Positions 32,858-43,629 of a stretch of 64,000 bases of DNA are shown piece after piece. This DNA comes from Limnephilus marmoratus (Eukaryota; Arthropoda; Insecta; Trichoptera; Limnephilidae), in the NCBI GenBank assembly GCA_917880885.1, contig OU862917.1:55069227-55133226 (forward strand), given 5' to 3'. Position numbers and translations under genes: made by a program. The notes below the pieces were generated by a model that saw only the letters and a list, made by a program, of their open reading frames with translations, was not told the origin of the DNA and did not search any database. Numbering within the stretch: position 1 is the stretch's first letter; each line of letters starts with the position of its first letter.

Positions 32858-33357
32858 ATGAAAAAAAATGAAATACATAGTATTACACATAATAATATCA
32901 AAATACGATGCGAAGAAAAACCATCAGCTGCCGCTAACATATTTAACAACTTTTTTGCAAATGTAGGCAAAAATCTTGCAAATCAAATAAAAAAATACCG
33001 TCTAATGACGAACAGAACATTAACGTCAATATCTCAAACAAAATTGACATGTTTCCCCTTACTTCAGCCCAGGAAACCGAACACATCATTTCAAGCATGA
33101 AGGAAAGATCGGCACCAGGTTTCGATGGAGTTACTGTCGAAACACTAAAAGCTATCAAAAAACATATTTCAACAAAACCATTAACACATTTAATCAACAT
33201 TAGTCTTCAAAGCGGAATATTCCCAACGATATATAAACAAACCATCATCACTCCAATTCATAAATCTGGCAACCCAGAAGAAGTGACAAATTATCGTCCA
33301 ATATCGCTAATTTCAAACATTGCTAAAATCTTTGAAAAAATGGTCAAAAAAGATTAA
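32858..33357 (+). pseudogene. LINE reverse transcriptase, N-terminal part (two frames)
   Basis: Frame 32858-33100 gives SAAANIFNNFFANVGKNLA, the usual run-up to an RT domain. Frame 33049-33357 gives SSMKERSAPGFDGVTVETL, TIITPIHKSGN and TNYRPISLISNIAKIFEK, the finger motifs 1-2a. The two overlap out of frame, so a slip lies near 33000-33060. The stop at 33355 precedes another short break before 33408. Confidence 0.85.
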
Positions 33358-33407
33358 CTGAATTTATTAACAAAAATAACATAATTCACGACAACCAATA
33401 TGGATTT

Positions 33408-33848
33408 ATGAAAAATAGAAGTACCCAAGATGCGATTGCCAAATTATCGAACATTATTCAGAACACATTAGACAAATCTTTGAAATGCCTCGGAATCTTC
33501 ATAGATCTTAAAAAAGCTTTCGATAGTATTTATCATGATAAACTTATTAAAAAATTAAACTGTGTTGGGATAAACGATAAAGCTCTAAAATGGATAAAAA
33601 GCTATTTAATTGAACGACACCAAGTAGTCAAGATAAACAACTCCCTAAGTCTACCACTAACAAGTAATTTTGGGATACCTCAAGGCACAGTCCTAGGCCC
33701 CCTACTATTTATAATTTATGTCAACGATATTTTTAAACTACCACTTAACGCAGACATTACATCATATGCCGATGACACAGCTATCATAGTGAATGGGATC
33801 GACTGGAATAGAGTAAACGAACAAGCAAATAATATCATGAACTCTTAA
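33408..33848 (+). pseudogene. LINE reverse transcriptase palm domain
   Basis: 146 residues with GIFIDLKKAFDSI (first catalytic Asp), FGIPQGTVLGPLLFIIYVND and SYADDTAIIV (Asp pair), all intact. This is the catalytic centre that copies element RNA. A stop at 33846 separates it from the thumb region, and both neighbours are in other frames. Confidence 0.92.
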
Positions 33849-33877
33849 AACATTGGTTTGATACAAATCTTCTCTCA

Positions 33878-34602
33878 TTGAACACTAACAAAACATACTA
33901 CATACACTTCTCAATCAACAAACTAAAAACACTCCCCAACACTAAAATAATTATCCACAATAACAAATGTAATAAAATCACATGTATCCAAGGCTGTTCA
34001 ACATTGCAATCAGTATCAGAAATTAAATATCTCGGAGTGATAATAGAACAACATATGAAGTGGAAGAGCCATATATGTGAATTGGTTATGCGTATCAGAA
34101 AGTGCATATATATATTCATAAGATTAAGAAATATTTTAAAACTCAACAATCTAAAAAGAGTATACTATGCACTAATCCAGTCATTAATTCAATATGGAAT
34201 TATTGGATGGGGGGGGGGGGGGAGGGGGGGTGATACAACAATTTACTAACCCCGATTAAAGTGATCCAGAAACTAATCATTAAAGTAATCCTAAAGAAAC
34301 CCCCCACTTATCCAACAGAAACACTTTTCGCAGATTTCACGGTGCCTCGAGTAGAGAATATCTTCAAGAAAAATGCAATTATCCAAATTTACAAAGATAA
34401 TATCATCCAAAAATTTGAAACTCACCAATCAAAAAGATATGAAGACAACATCAAAATACCAAAATTTAATACCAAACTAATGCAAAACAATTTTATCTAT
34501 TTAGGAATAAAGTTTTTCAACAACCTTCCCACTGAAATAATAAAAAAAGACATCAATATACTGAAACTTAAACTGAAGCTACACTTCATCAGCAATAATT
34601 AA
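33878..34602 (+). pseudogene. LINE reverse transcriptase thumb and C-terminus, split at a G run
   Basis: Frame 33878-34249 gives SEIKYLGVIIEQHMKWKSHI and then enters a long G-rich run at 34209-34229, where the frame is lost. Frame 34261-34602 resumes with VIQKLIIKVILKKP and ends LGIKFFNNLPTEII...FISNN. The G run has probably expanded by slippage, or been misread, at a Gly-rich site. Confidence 0.85.
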
Positions 34603-35440
34603 CTAAATAATTACCTGTTTTTCTCTTTCTTTCTAATCCCTATTTTATTTAGATTTTTCGAATTTCACCTAAGTGCACAATATTTTAGTTATTCTATTAC
34701 AGTTATAATTAGTGTAACTCGCTCATCAAGCACAAGAACTAGCTTCTTCTTTGATGAGATTGCAATTTTTAAATAATTTCTGTACCGATATTTTGTAATT
34801 TATATAACTCCACTGTACAATTATATACCTATATATTAAATTAATAATAAAAAAATGTAAAAAAAAACAATAAATCACGTGAGGGTGTTTGATGTCGAGT
34901 GTGGTGACGTGTGATCGACTTCATCATCCAGAATTTCAGACCTTTTTTCATTTTAACTTTTCAATTTTCTCTCAGTGTGGACGATTGAAACATGGTTATG
35001 ATTGAAACGCTGCAATCATCCCCATACGAGTTGTTTCAAACATCCCCATGCTGCATTTTTGCTTCAAAGTCAAAAATAAGCATTTTAAATAGAAATTAAC
35101 GCCACGCAAATGCATTATAAAAACTCTAAAATAGATAAAGAAGCGAATGTAATGAAACATTTCGCCAAGCTGCGAGAGCAAAATGAGTTATAAGTTATAA
35201 GATAAACAAAAATGTCTTAAATATTTACTTTTTAGTGCGAAATCCAATAATGTCCCCTGTGTACGATTGAGTCACTCGCCGGCTAGTGTCCTGACGGAGT
35301 TTCGAGTGTTGTATCACATTCTCTTAGTTTTCGAGTAAATTGAGATGTTTCAATCATAACTTGTTTTAATCGTCCCCACTCTACCCTATGTACCTGGACT
35401 TGGACACACTGACCTCCAGATTATGGATGAATTTGAATTT

Positions 35441-36095
35441 GTATGCAAAATCGTATTTATCAGAGTCAACTGCCAAGTAAGTGCAGGCAACGGTATTTTA
35501 AATGAGGCACATTCTAATGTGTTCCATGGGTTCCCTGCCAACTGAGAAAAAGTCCGCTCAACACCTCTTTGAAAAGTCATTAAAAGCTGTGATTTTTTTT
35601 AATAACCCATAACCCTAACCTAACGTAACCTATTTAAGAACGAATTTTTTATAATATTTTTTTTCTAATGACTTTTCTGAGGTAATTGGTTTCATTCTGA
35701 CTTGTCCGGTCACTGTTTGAATGTTGTATGTGTACGTACCCATTGTATCGAAAGTTTCTAAAAAAAATTTCGTACTAGTTTGGAACACCCGCTGGAAGTA
35801 CCTTATTACTTCATAAATTCCCAAAGATATTGGGTACGTAGCTATTTTTATCCACTTCCCGATATCCGATCGAGCTGAAACTCGGCAGATATACTCGTTG
35901 CCGATGACTTTTTGATGGCACTCACGCACATACAAGCATTTTTCTAATTGGATTAAATGATGGCGCAACTAGGTCGTGACCTTCGATGTTTCCTTGCTTA
36001 AAAAATATGAATTTTATTAAAAAAATAAACGTCATTTTACAGAGTTGATTTTAAAAAAATTTCTGAATTCTTTTCTGAAATCAAATAACATAATA
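35441..36095. other. no supported gene; one 112-codon frame
   Basis: The minus-strand frame 35630-35968 has no recognised motif. Its DNA includes GATCGAGCTGAAACTCGGCA, a wording common in non-coding repeats, so I do not call it a gene. Confidence 0.4.
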
Positions 36096-36182
36096 GAAAC
36101 GTGGTGTATACAAGCGCGCACATCTTTACTAATTGAAACGTGGTGTATACAAGCGTGCACAGTGCACATCTTTACTAATTGG
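36096..36182. repeat. tandem duplication, about 43 bp twice
   Basis: GAAACGTGGTGTATACAAGC and CATCTTTACTAATTG occur in two adjacent units; the second has an extra GTGCACA step. Confidence 0.88.
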
Positions 36183-36329
36183 AACACAATTATAAATGAT
36201 GTGTGAAAATATTATCAATTATTAATTGGATCGGTAGGTGTAACTTTCGATAATTTTACATCGATGTTCCTAGCAAGGTTTCAAAGTTGACTGCCGAACC
36301 GATATTGACAGGGCATAAATAAGAAATCC

Positions 36330-36545
36330 TGCTGGAGAGGTGTTGTTTACGTCTCCCTCAATCAGTCTCTGTATCTAAACGCGTTCGCCACCAAGACCAA
36401 GACAAACCTCAACCCATGGGCCCCCCTGCTAAGTCACCAAATGTAGCAAACCACTTGTGGTGACTTATGGCAGGGGGTTAGTTATTCAATAAATGGTTCT
36501 CTGGGCGGCGGTACCCATACCCGCCTCCCAAATTGAGTTATGAAT
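36330..36545 (-). repeat. dispersed repeat R (antisense)
   Basis: In sense it begins with a hairpin, GGGCGG... and CCGCCGCCC around GGTATGGGTA (36508-36540), then AGAACCATTTATTG, GCTACATTTGGTGACTTAGC and TTTGTCTTGGTCTTGGTGG, ending in ACTGATTGAGGGAGACG. An extra ~30-bp partial duplication (GTGACTTA...) is present at 36460-36475. Confidence 0.82.
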
Positions 36546-36642
36546 AAGATTTTGACAACATTTTAATCATAAAATGTTGCTTGTGCAATCTGGAGGAATA
36601 TAAAACGTCTGGTAGTATTTAATATTTAATATTATCTAAACA

Positions 36643-37151
36643 TCTCGTACATAAAAAAAAGTAATGTTTGTTTGTCCCTTACGCTTTCCTATACCACTCA
36701 TCCGATTGCGACAAAACTTTGGTGATTTGATGTGAGAGTGCCCGCGATGGCTTTTACATATAGTGGTGAGGTCCGGCGTTTGAAATTATTTCCTATACTA
36801 TTCATCCGATTGCGACGAAACTTCGGTAATTTGATGTGAGAGTGCCCACGGAGGTTTCTATATATAATGTTGAACTCTTGTGTTGTGAAATTTGCATAAA
36901 AAAATTACAATGGGTGGCGCTCGAGTAGTTTGAAGAATGTGTGTATTTCATTTAGTTTAGCGGCAGGGAGAGAAGGCGGGAGGGGGAGAGGAATCCGGGA
37001 GGGGTGGAGGGGAACGAAGGAAGGGGGAGGGGGACGAGGGAGCGGAAGGTGAAGCGGAAGGGGAACGGGGACGAATGGGAAAGAAGGACACGCAGGGAGA
37101 AACAATTTATTTTTTTAAGGGAAACTGCAACGCATGCCGGGAACTCACTAA
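36643..37151 (+). mobile_element. Helitron-like element, 509 bp
   Basis: Starts TC after A (36642), ends CTAA before T (37152). The block ATCCGATTGCGACRAAACTT to GTGAGAGTGCCC is present twice (36700-36760 and 36803-36860). The GGGGA-rich interior and GCAACGCATGCCGGGAACTC close to the 3' end are family features. It is non-coding and would rely on a RepHel protein made elsewhere. Confidence 0.78.
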
Positions 37152-38129
37152 TATGTATTATATATTATATAAATCAATATCGTCAAGAGAACCTATCTTC
37201 CTAGTGCCTACCCACTAACTAGTGAATGTACCTATATATTAACATAGTTTTCTTAGTCAACCTACACATTGTCAGCCTTTCGTAATATAATAATAACACA
37301 GTACTTAGATAGGTACCGCACCTTATCTCCAATATCTGATCATATTGTGTCAAAAATCCAAATCACGGCAGGAAGTTGCACAAACCATTATCTACCGAAA
37401 TGACGTAAAATAATAGAGTCGGGCCATCATCAATTATCAATGACTCGCGCGTCAATGGCTCGGGCTAAATAGAAAATACATCATCAGTCGCTTCTGTGGG
37501 AACAAAAAATCTGGCCGAGGTCAAATCCGCTCAACAAAAGCTTCGCCACCAAAGTTATTGTGTTGCGAGGAGCTGAACGCGAGAAGGGGCGAAAGTCGCG
37601 CAGATAATGCTGATGGAATATGGGTACACTCTCTCAGGACCCAATTAGAAAATTTTGTGATAATTTTGAGATTTAGATATTTTTTTATTATTGCTGTGTA
37701 TAATGAAGGTCTCCGTGGCCGAGGGGGTGGCCGATATATTGTTTAGTAAATATGTTTATATTTTCTTCTTTTCAATTTCCTCTTGTGTTTCGCCAAATAT
37801 TTAAATGCTTCGTATATCTACGACTTTTGACTTTTTTGGGTTTTTATTTCTAAGGGGGAGTCTGTTTTGATTACTTTCATTTGATTGTTTTCAATTTTTC
37901 TCCGAAATTCAGGTAATTTATGGATATTAATTCGTTTTCAGATTAAAAATAATGAAGTAAGTATGGAAGCAAATAATTTGTTATCTTGGCAAGATAATTC
38001 TTCAATGTTACTTGAATTACGTACACCTATTTTGCTTTAACTTTAGACTGTTTATCTACTCTGGTATTGTTATTTATTTCATACATCCAACGTTGGCTAA
38101 GAATAAAATACTGCTGAAGTAACTCCCTG
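37152..38129. other. no recognised gene
   Basis: Bases 37380-37620 are less AT-rich and look unique in the window (GACTCGCGCGTCAATGGCTC; AACGCGAGAAGGGGCGAAAG). A scrap of SINE A-box-like sequence (GTCTCCGTGGCCGAGGGGGT) is at 37711-37730. Confidence 0.4.
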
Positions 38130-38373
38130 GACTCTACGTGCGTCGCGTCGCTTGGTTCGGTGCAATCGATTTTAAAGTTCCTTGTTTTTATAATTAACAA
38201 TGCTTAAAAATGGGTTAATGTTTTTTACAGGCGTTTACGAAATCAACCTGTAAAAAACAACTCTTAAATACCTTCTCCAACCTTTCCAAAAAAGTCTTAT
38301 TAAGTATTTTTAAACCCCTTCCTAAAAGAGGTGGGGATCCCGATTTCGATTTTTCAAGGACTAGTGGATCACC
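38130..38373 (-). mobile_element. TTAA-element family, partial antisense copy
   Basis: Complement of 20240-20480: the GATCCACTAGTCCTTGAAAA start, AAAATACTTAATAAG, a conserved ACAGGTTG...CAACCTGT-like hairpin, and CGTCGCTTG at the other end. Neither end keeps TTAA. Confidence 0.7.
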
Positions 38374-39000
38374 TCAAGACGTGAGTTAAATGGAAGATTA
38401 TTTGTATATAATGTAAATGCTGGTGTACTATCATAAGCCATGGCTCTGTAATATACTAAATTTATTGATTATCCAAAAAGAACACATTCGCTCATATTTT
38501 TCACTTGCTCAATTGTGAACAGGATTTGATGTATTGGCGTGTGTACCGAGTAGTTTTTAATTATATTCTCTGTCTATTCTGATTCGGTTCTGCTTTTGTT
38601 TCCACTCCTTCATTGGGCTAACGATGAGTCAACCTGTCTTAATCACACTATCGCAAACTGGGAATGCTAACTTGTCTCTCATAACATAATAAACAATCCC
38701 TGTCCACCCACTCTCACAGTCCACACCACACCACACCCGCCACGCCACAGGGTCAGAGTGCCATGGCTAGCTGAGATGTATTCTCTTCCAAAGGCACTCC
38801 TTTAAATAAATCAATCAAATCATAGAGCTTTTAAAAACCCGAAAGCATTGGTATGGAATATAATAGAAAACGTATTGGCGGAAGTTGACCAACTTTGAGA
38901 TACTCAGATATTAATTCATTTTATTTTGCTAGGCGTAAAGAGTTTGTACAGACCTACAAGCACTATTCCAAGAATATAATGTTATAAATGTGAAAGTGTT
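38374..39000. other. no recognised feature
   Basis: AT-rich sequence; a CCACACCACACCCGCCACGCC run at 38721-38750 is the only compositional oddity. Confidence 0.4.
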
Positions 39001-39009
39001 ATGGTTATT

Positions 39010-39100
39010 TATTTTTAGGGTATTCCGCCGTGTTGCTCTACCTCTTTCTTAAGCCAACGTTTCAGACAGCTTTATAGAGTCCGTCATCATGGCAGATTTG
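39010..39100 (-). repeat. TGATGA-stem-GAAAC hairpin motif, copy 3
   Basis: On the minus strand: ATGATGA (39090-39084), one extra base, GGAC (39082-39079), loop, GTCT (39067-39064), GAAAC (39063-39059), then GTTGGCTTAAGAAAGAGG and ACACGGCGG as in copies 1 and 4. Confidence 0.62.
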
Positions 39101-39106
39101 TTCTAT

Positions 39107-39334
39107 GTGGGATCGTTATTAGATGGCGGACGTAATCTCCTGTCAGATTTGTGTGATTTTTATGGTTGTTATTTGATTTTTCTATGTACAACGTACATTA
39201 AATGAATAAATAATCATGCATACTTGCAGGAGTTCGTGTTTAAATCGATCTAAACTAAAATATGTGACAGTAAATAAGTAAAAATCACACAAATCTGACA
39301 GGAAATATCGTCCGTTATCTAATAACGATCCCAC
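39107..39334. repeat. 56-bp inverted repeat with 116-bp spacer
   Basis: 39107-39162 and 39279-39334 are complementary at 51 of 56 positions. The pair starts GTGGGATCG and ends GATTTTTA. It immediately adjoins the ribozyme-like motif, so it may belong to the same element. Confidence 0.88.
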
Positions 39335-39482
39335 AAAAGATGCGGAATTGTTTGGCTGATGAAAGACGCTGTAACGTTGAGATAGTACACTATCATAAAC
39401 ACGGCATAATACACCAAAAATAAATAATGGAAACACTTTTGGTGGTCAAAATCTAAACTCAAGTGTGAAAATGTATGTTTGT

Positions 39483-39670
39483 TTGTCATTCTTGCACATC
39501 GCAACAGAGCGACCGAACGACGTAATTTTTTTGTATACGGATAGATGGAGGTCTGGAAAGTTATATAGTTTACTTTTTATCCCGGAAAAACATTTCATTC
39601 CCGTGGGAAAACTCATTGTACAGTAATTTCTCCCTAATATAATACGAGCAAAGCCGTAGGTAAAAGCTAG
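39483..39670 (+). mobile_element. Helitron-like fragment ending CTAG|T
   Basis: GTTTGTTTGTCATTCTTGC, then TATCCCGGAAAAACATTTC and GAGCAAAGCCGTAGGTAAAAG with CTAG at 39667-39670 followed by T. No coding sequence. Confidence 0.65.
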
Positions 39671-39699
39671 TCACTGACATAAATATAAAGCAGATTGTC

Positions 39700-39854
39700 T
39701 GTGGTGAGCTGGATTTGATTTGTATGCAAATCTACAGTTTTAATTCGAGGTCGATGAAAAATTTTACACTTGACTTTCAAAACAAGAGAAGCTGCATATT
39801 TTTGATTTTAAAAACTTTTGGTAAACACCGAGCAATACCGGGAAGTTCAGCTAG
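39700..39854 (+). mobile_element. Helitron-like fragment ending CTAG|T
   Basis: 3' end GAGCAATACCGGGAAGTTCAG, CTAG at 39851-39854 followed by T. The reading frame at 39715 is incidental. Confidence 0.6.
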
Positions 39855-39972
39855 TATTATAATAAGATGGTTAACCTCCATAAGAGGAACTTCCAATGTA
39901 CCTAATATAATGTTAATATTAAATTTTTTTGTTCCTCTCATAATACTTTTTGATATTTAATGCAGGAACGTA

Positions 39973-40205
39973 TCGTCAAATATATACAAAATCTCGCGTC
40001 ACGATGTTTGTTTGAGATAAACTCCAAAACTACTTAACCGATTTTGATGAAATTTGGCTTACTGTGTGTAATTTGGTCCAAATTAAAAGATGAAATAGTT
40101 ATTATCTTGATTGTTGACCTCAATATTTATTATTGCGAATTAAATGTTCGGAGTAGATGGCGTTGTGTATCGTTAGCCAAAGCAATGCGTGTCCGAGTCA
40201 GCTAG
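39973..40205 (+). mobile_element. Helitron-like element, 233 bp
   Basis: Starts TC after A (39972), ATATACAAAATCTCGCGTCA near the 5' end; ends AATGCGTGTCCGAGTCAG and CTAG (40202-40205) before T. The same element type is at 55669-55882 in the opposite direction. Confidence 0.8.
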
Positions 40206-40349
40206 TAAATTTGTATTTTTCTTTCGTTCATTTTATCATCTCATTTAAATTGATTCATCTCATTCTTTTTTTAAGTATTTTACTGTAAGAGTATTCTTTA
40301 CCAATATGGATAACCCGTATATTACCATTGCATAACCCGTGTGTGTTTT

Positions 40350-40620
40350 GTGTAATGTGAATACCTCCCAAGAGTCCCAACTGCTCCCAACCGACTGGAG
40401 CCAGCTAGATTTTCTCAATTGGAGTAAATTGTGAGGCTGACGGTGCGGTGGTGCGGAGGGATAGAATATAGATATTATGTGGAAGTATAAAAATCTGGTC
40501 GACCAAGCCATTTCAAGCAACATTTCTGTTCTGAATGGTGGTCTTTCCCCAGGTTGATATTGAAAGTATCTACCAATCAATATTTTTTTAAATGAACTAA
40601 TTGTGTAACAAAACAAATAA
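40350..40620 (-). mobile_element. SINE family S, partial (antisense)
   Basis: Carries the family marker CCCAACTGCTCCCAACCG...CTGGAG and the block CAAGCCATTTCAAGCAAC. The tRNA head is missing. The frames here are incidental. Confidence 0.78.
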
Positions 40621-40824
40621 ATAAATAAAAGTTACCACATTCGGACAAAGAAACTACACTTATTTTGTAACTAAACTCCATAATATTCTTCCACAAGACA
40701 AAATAATTTAAAAAATTTAATGAGTACAAATCAAGAACCAAAACATGGATGAAAGAGATCAACGAAAACACCCTCATGAAGACACTAAAAACGATATAGA
40801 AGACAAATAAACTATAATTAAACC

Positions 40825-40965
40825 ATTTTAGTCCGCCTCGGCACAGAAACCCCTAGTGAGGAGGACTAAGAAATACAATATCTTTACCTAACATAACCAT
40901 TATATTTTTGTATACCTATAGAATTACTTTATATAGTCGCTTAAATAAAATAAAAAATAAAATGT
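40825..40965 (+). repeat. LINE 3' end with conserved stem-loop
   Basis: AGTCCGCCTC (40830-40839) pairs with GAGGAGGACT (40858-40867) with one mismatch around a loop containing CAGAAACCCCTAGT; about 90 bp of 3' UTR and an AAATAA-rich end follow. Confidence 0.78.
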
Positions 40966-41035
40966 GAAACCGCGTCCTCTGGATCAAATTCGAGAGCTTT
41001 ACCTATCGACCACGGAGGCCGGCTAGCTTTAAATA
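40966..41035 (-). mobile_element. degenerate tRNA-like SINE head (antisense)
   Basis: In sense: GGCCTCCGTGGTCGATAGG (A-box region) and GACGCGGTTTCAC (worn B box). It abuts the LINE 3' end on its left. Confidence 0.6.
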
Positions 41036-41538
41036 TGTGCTAATTTTTAAACGTTGCAATTATCAACACTGTAGGCTTATGTAACCGACTTCTAAGGTAA
41101 ATTTTTATCATCGAGGCTAATCTTTATATTCTAATTCAAAGATCTAATGCCATTTCTTCATTATTAAATTGATACTTCCCGTAGGTGTTTGAATTCCTAT
41201 TGTTTTTTCTGAAGTGATGAACTGTGTAGGCAGACGTAAGATCTTTGTACCAGTTTATCTTAAATGTTTTATCGACACCCGAATTAAGAAGATACATTTA
41301 TTACACCTAGACAATGAACTCAAAACACAAAGCAATCTTTATTCAATAATCTGTTTATTTGCCTATAAACACTTTTGTTTTTAAAATGGGTAGGATGTTA
41401 ATGACGGCTTCTATCTTCCATCTAACACTTCTGCACGACTTCAAGATGTTGTGAAAACTATTGAAGATGGTGTATTTATTAGTAAAAACGTTTAGAAATA
41501 CGTCAAAGTTTTAGACAAATTCATTACAAGAACACTAT
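41036..41538. other. no recognised feature
   Basis: AT-rich; no repeats shared with the rest of the window were noticed. Confidence 0.4.
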
Positions 41539-41539
41539 T

Positions 41540-41815
41540 TTAAAAGGAGGATTTCACAATATCTATAAGCTTGGGATCAGAATACTTCAGTAGGTCAGTT
41601 CCTAAAAAGCTTCCTTTACCATTTAGTCGCGCTCCCTCATTGTTGATTACTTTGAACAATTGGACACATGGGTAGTTTTCAAATTCAATATATGTGACAA
41701 AAATGCTAAATGTGCCTATGTATATTAAATACGAAGACCCGTAAAATGGAGAAACTTTCAACTGAAGTACTAAATAACTTTTTTTTATTAAAGTATTTGT
41801 GTGGAAAATCTTCAC
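41540..41815 (-). CDS. hypothetical 91-codon open frame, function unknown
   Basis: MKIFHTNTLIKK... to ...LIDIVKSSF. The C-terminal half is not low-complexity (FENYPCVQLF, NNEGARLNGKGSFLGTDLL), but the frame starts beside a Helitron-like element, has no homologue I recognise and no clear splice sites or promoter. It may be chance or an exon scrap. Confidence 0.15.
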   Translation of the reverse strand: MKIFHTNTLIKKSYLVLQLKVSPFYGSSYLIYIGTFSIFVTYIEFENYPCVQLFKVINNEGARLNGKGSFLGTDLLKYSDPKLIDIVKSSF

Positions 41816-42125
41816 ATAGTATAAAGCAAAGGCGCTCCCGCTGTCTGTACGCTTAGATCTTTTAAACTACACAACTGATTTTCATGCGGTTTTCACCAAC
41901 AGATTGAGTCATTCATGAGGAAGGTTTTGGTATATAATTTTTCAAGGTTTTGTGTAAATTGGTTGAAATATATAATACATAAAGGGAGCGGGCTGGAAAG
42001 CGGGCAGTGGGCAGTGTGCTGGCAAGCGGGTTTAATTAAGAGATGGCGTTGGTTATAAAGGTTGGGTAATGGCGTTGTCAGTAGATGTTTCGTTAGCCAC
42101 AGCAACGTGTGTCTGGGTCTGCTAG
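41809..42125 (+). mobile_element. Helitron-like element ending CTAG|T
   Basis: 5' region AAAGCAAAGGCGCTCCCGCT and TTTTAAACTACACAACTGAT, interior GGGCAGTGGGCAGTGTGC, 3' end AACGTGTGTCTGGGTCTG, CTAG (42122-42125) before T. The 5' boundary is set at TC after AAA and is approximate. Confidence 0.65.
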
Positions 42126-42369
42126 TGTAATTATAAAATATATCCGATTTTTTTTTATACGGAACACATAAAAACACGCACCTTTTTGTAAAAGTCTAAA
42201 TGAATATTCAATTTTTATTAGAATAACTGTCTTTTTATAACTTTTGAAGCATAATGTATCTAGGTTACAAACCAGTTCTTAGATTGTTTCCAATGAAAAA
42301 AGGTAGTTGCCTGTAATTCGGAAAAAAACAGTCGAAGATGAGATTGACAAAAATGACGGTTTGATAGGA

Positions 42370-42520
42370 GGTGACAGTAGCCGAAATCGTAGAGGCGTTC
42401 GTCCTGGTAAGACGAGAGGTTCTGGGTTCGAGCCCCAGTTGCGACCGTTATCTTTTTATTTTTCTGTGTCTTGTTCTCTTTCATATTTTCGTTAAGATTA
42501 TTAGTATTATCTTCTTATTC
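42370..42520 (+). mobile_element. tRNA-derived SINE
   Basis: A-box-like TAGCCGAAATCG (42378) and B box GGTTCGAGCCC (42425-42435) inside a CTGGG/CCCAG stem. The body TTATCTTTTTATTTTTCTGT resembles that of the 10.9-kb SINE. It lacks a proper acceptor stem, so it is not called as a tRNA gene. Confidence 0.72.
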
Positions 42521-43625
42521 AATGATATATTACATTGATGGGAATTACCATCAAAAGTATAAAAATAGAATGATTCTAATAAAAATTTGATATATTATTT
42601 CATTTTAATTAGTTATGAAACATAGTACCTACTAAAAGAATAATTGTTTATAATTCACGTATCAATTAATGAAATCCCACCGCTCAAATTTTTCTCATTT
42701 AATCAATCAAAAAGTCATATGAAAGTGATTCTTTCTTAGTCCAAACCAATAACCAATTCGCTTGAACCGATCTGCATAGCAAAATGCTATTTTATTGCCC
42801 CACATTGTTGCAGTCTATATTCTATAGGCTCGAGCTGCATTGACCCAACATAATATGCACAGAAAACTACCACGTGAGAGTAGTAGACTTGACTCAGTGG
42901 TTTGGTGAAATTGGTAAATGACAACTAAAAGATATCAAACATTGAGACACGTTGATAGCCGTCATTTTAATTTGACTTTAATTAAATTGGAAAAAAAAGT
43001 ATGCCTTAAGAACATTTTAAATGGTACCTAAATTTCGCATTCAAAATTCACTGTGAAACATATTGTAAAATAATTTCTTTTAGTAAAACTAAAAATTTTA
43101 ACTACGAAAGTTACCTAAATTTCTCTCTAATTTTACAAACAAAATCAAAAAGTAATTGTCCTCAGCGCGTAGTAATAAAAATAATAAACAAGTACATTAA
43201 GGCCACACACTGATTAATATTTAAAAATATCCTTTTTTTCTTATTTTTGCAAATCGACTTCGTGGCATCATTTTAATAGAATAAAATTCATAAACTTTAC
43301 TGAAAATTAGGTTCGATAACAATTAAGTATAGATAAATAAAAACCTGTAGACAAAAAATTTTCCAGTAGGCGGTGTTGGATAAGTTATAATTATAAAATA
43401 ATTATAATTATTGTAATTTTTATAATTATAACTAAAAATTATCGCTTAACGTAATACTTTTGCATGTAGGTACTTGTGTATACTTAATTGTATATTCTTA
43501 CATGACTTAATTTTCAGTAGGTATTCCTTGAATCTTGACTGTTCTTTAAAGTTTATTTAAATATTTTTACTTTTATTTAGGTATTTTTGGTTTAGTTTCA
43601 AACAAATTCATGCATTTTTCATAGT
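42521..43625. other. no recognised feature
   Basis: AT-rich; a self-complementary TTATAATTATAAAATAATTATAATTAT stretch near 43386-43412 is a simple AT repeat. Confidence 0.4.
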
Positions 43626-43629
43626 CACA

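Larger units (their letters stand above)
32858..34868 (+). mobile_element. CR1/jockey-type non-LTR retrotransposon, 5'-truncated and broken
   Basis: Reverse transcriptase codons from 32858 to 34602 in several frames, then a 3' UTR with a stem-loop (CTCATCAA 34722-34729 with TTGATGAG 34751-34758) and an A-rich end (34848-34868). It is inserted in the TA-flanked element. The endonuclease is absent. Confidence 0.88.
31494..35386. mobile_element. TA-flanked DNA element with GATTGAAAC subterminal repeats
   Basis: Ends GGATAGAGTGGGG (31494) and, in complement, GGGTAGAGTGGGG (ending 35386), with TA on both sides (31492-31493, 35387-35388). Near both ends the words GTGGGGAYGATTGAAAC or their complements recur at least eight times (for example 31506, 31735, 32054, 34985, 35000, 35345). 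TA duplication suggests a Tc1/mariner-type or other TA-targeting enzyme, but no transposase is present; the interior carries LINE debris. The subterminal arrays may be transposase-binding sites. Confidence 0.78.
31280..35440 (+). repeat. dispersed repeat R, split by a 3.9-kb element
   Basis: Left part 31280-31493 (AGAACCATTTATTGG, GGCTCGCTAC, TTTGTCCGGGTCTTGGCGG) and right part 35387-35440 (GGACACACTGACCTCCAGAT) match consecutive parts of the copies at 45105-45420 and 55941-56410. The insertion point is within ATTCATA..., present as an empty site at 56235. Confidence 0.85.

Noticed and set aside
35630..35968. 112-codon minus-strand frame
   Set aside because: No motif; the DNA wording resembles non-coding repeat consensus.
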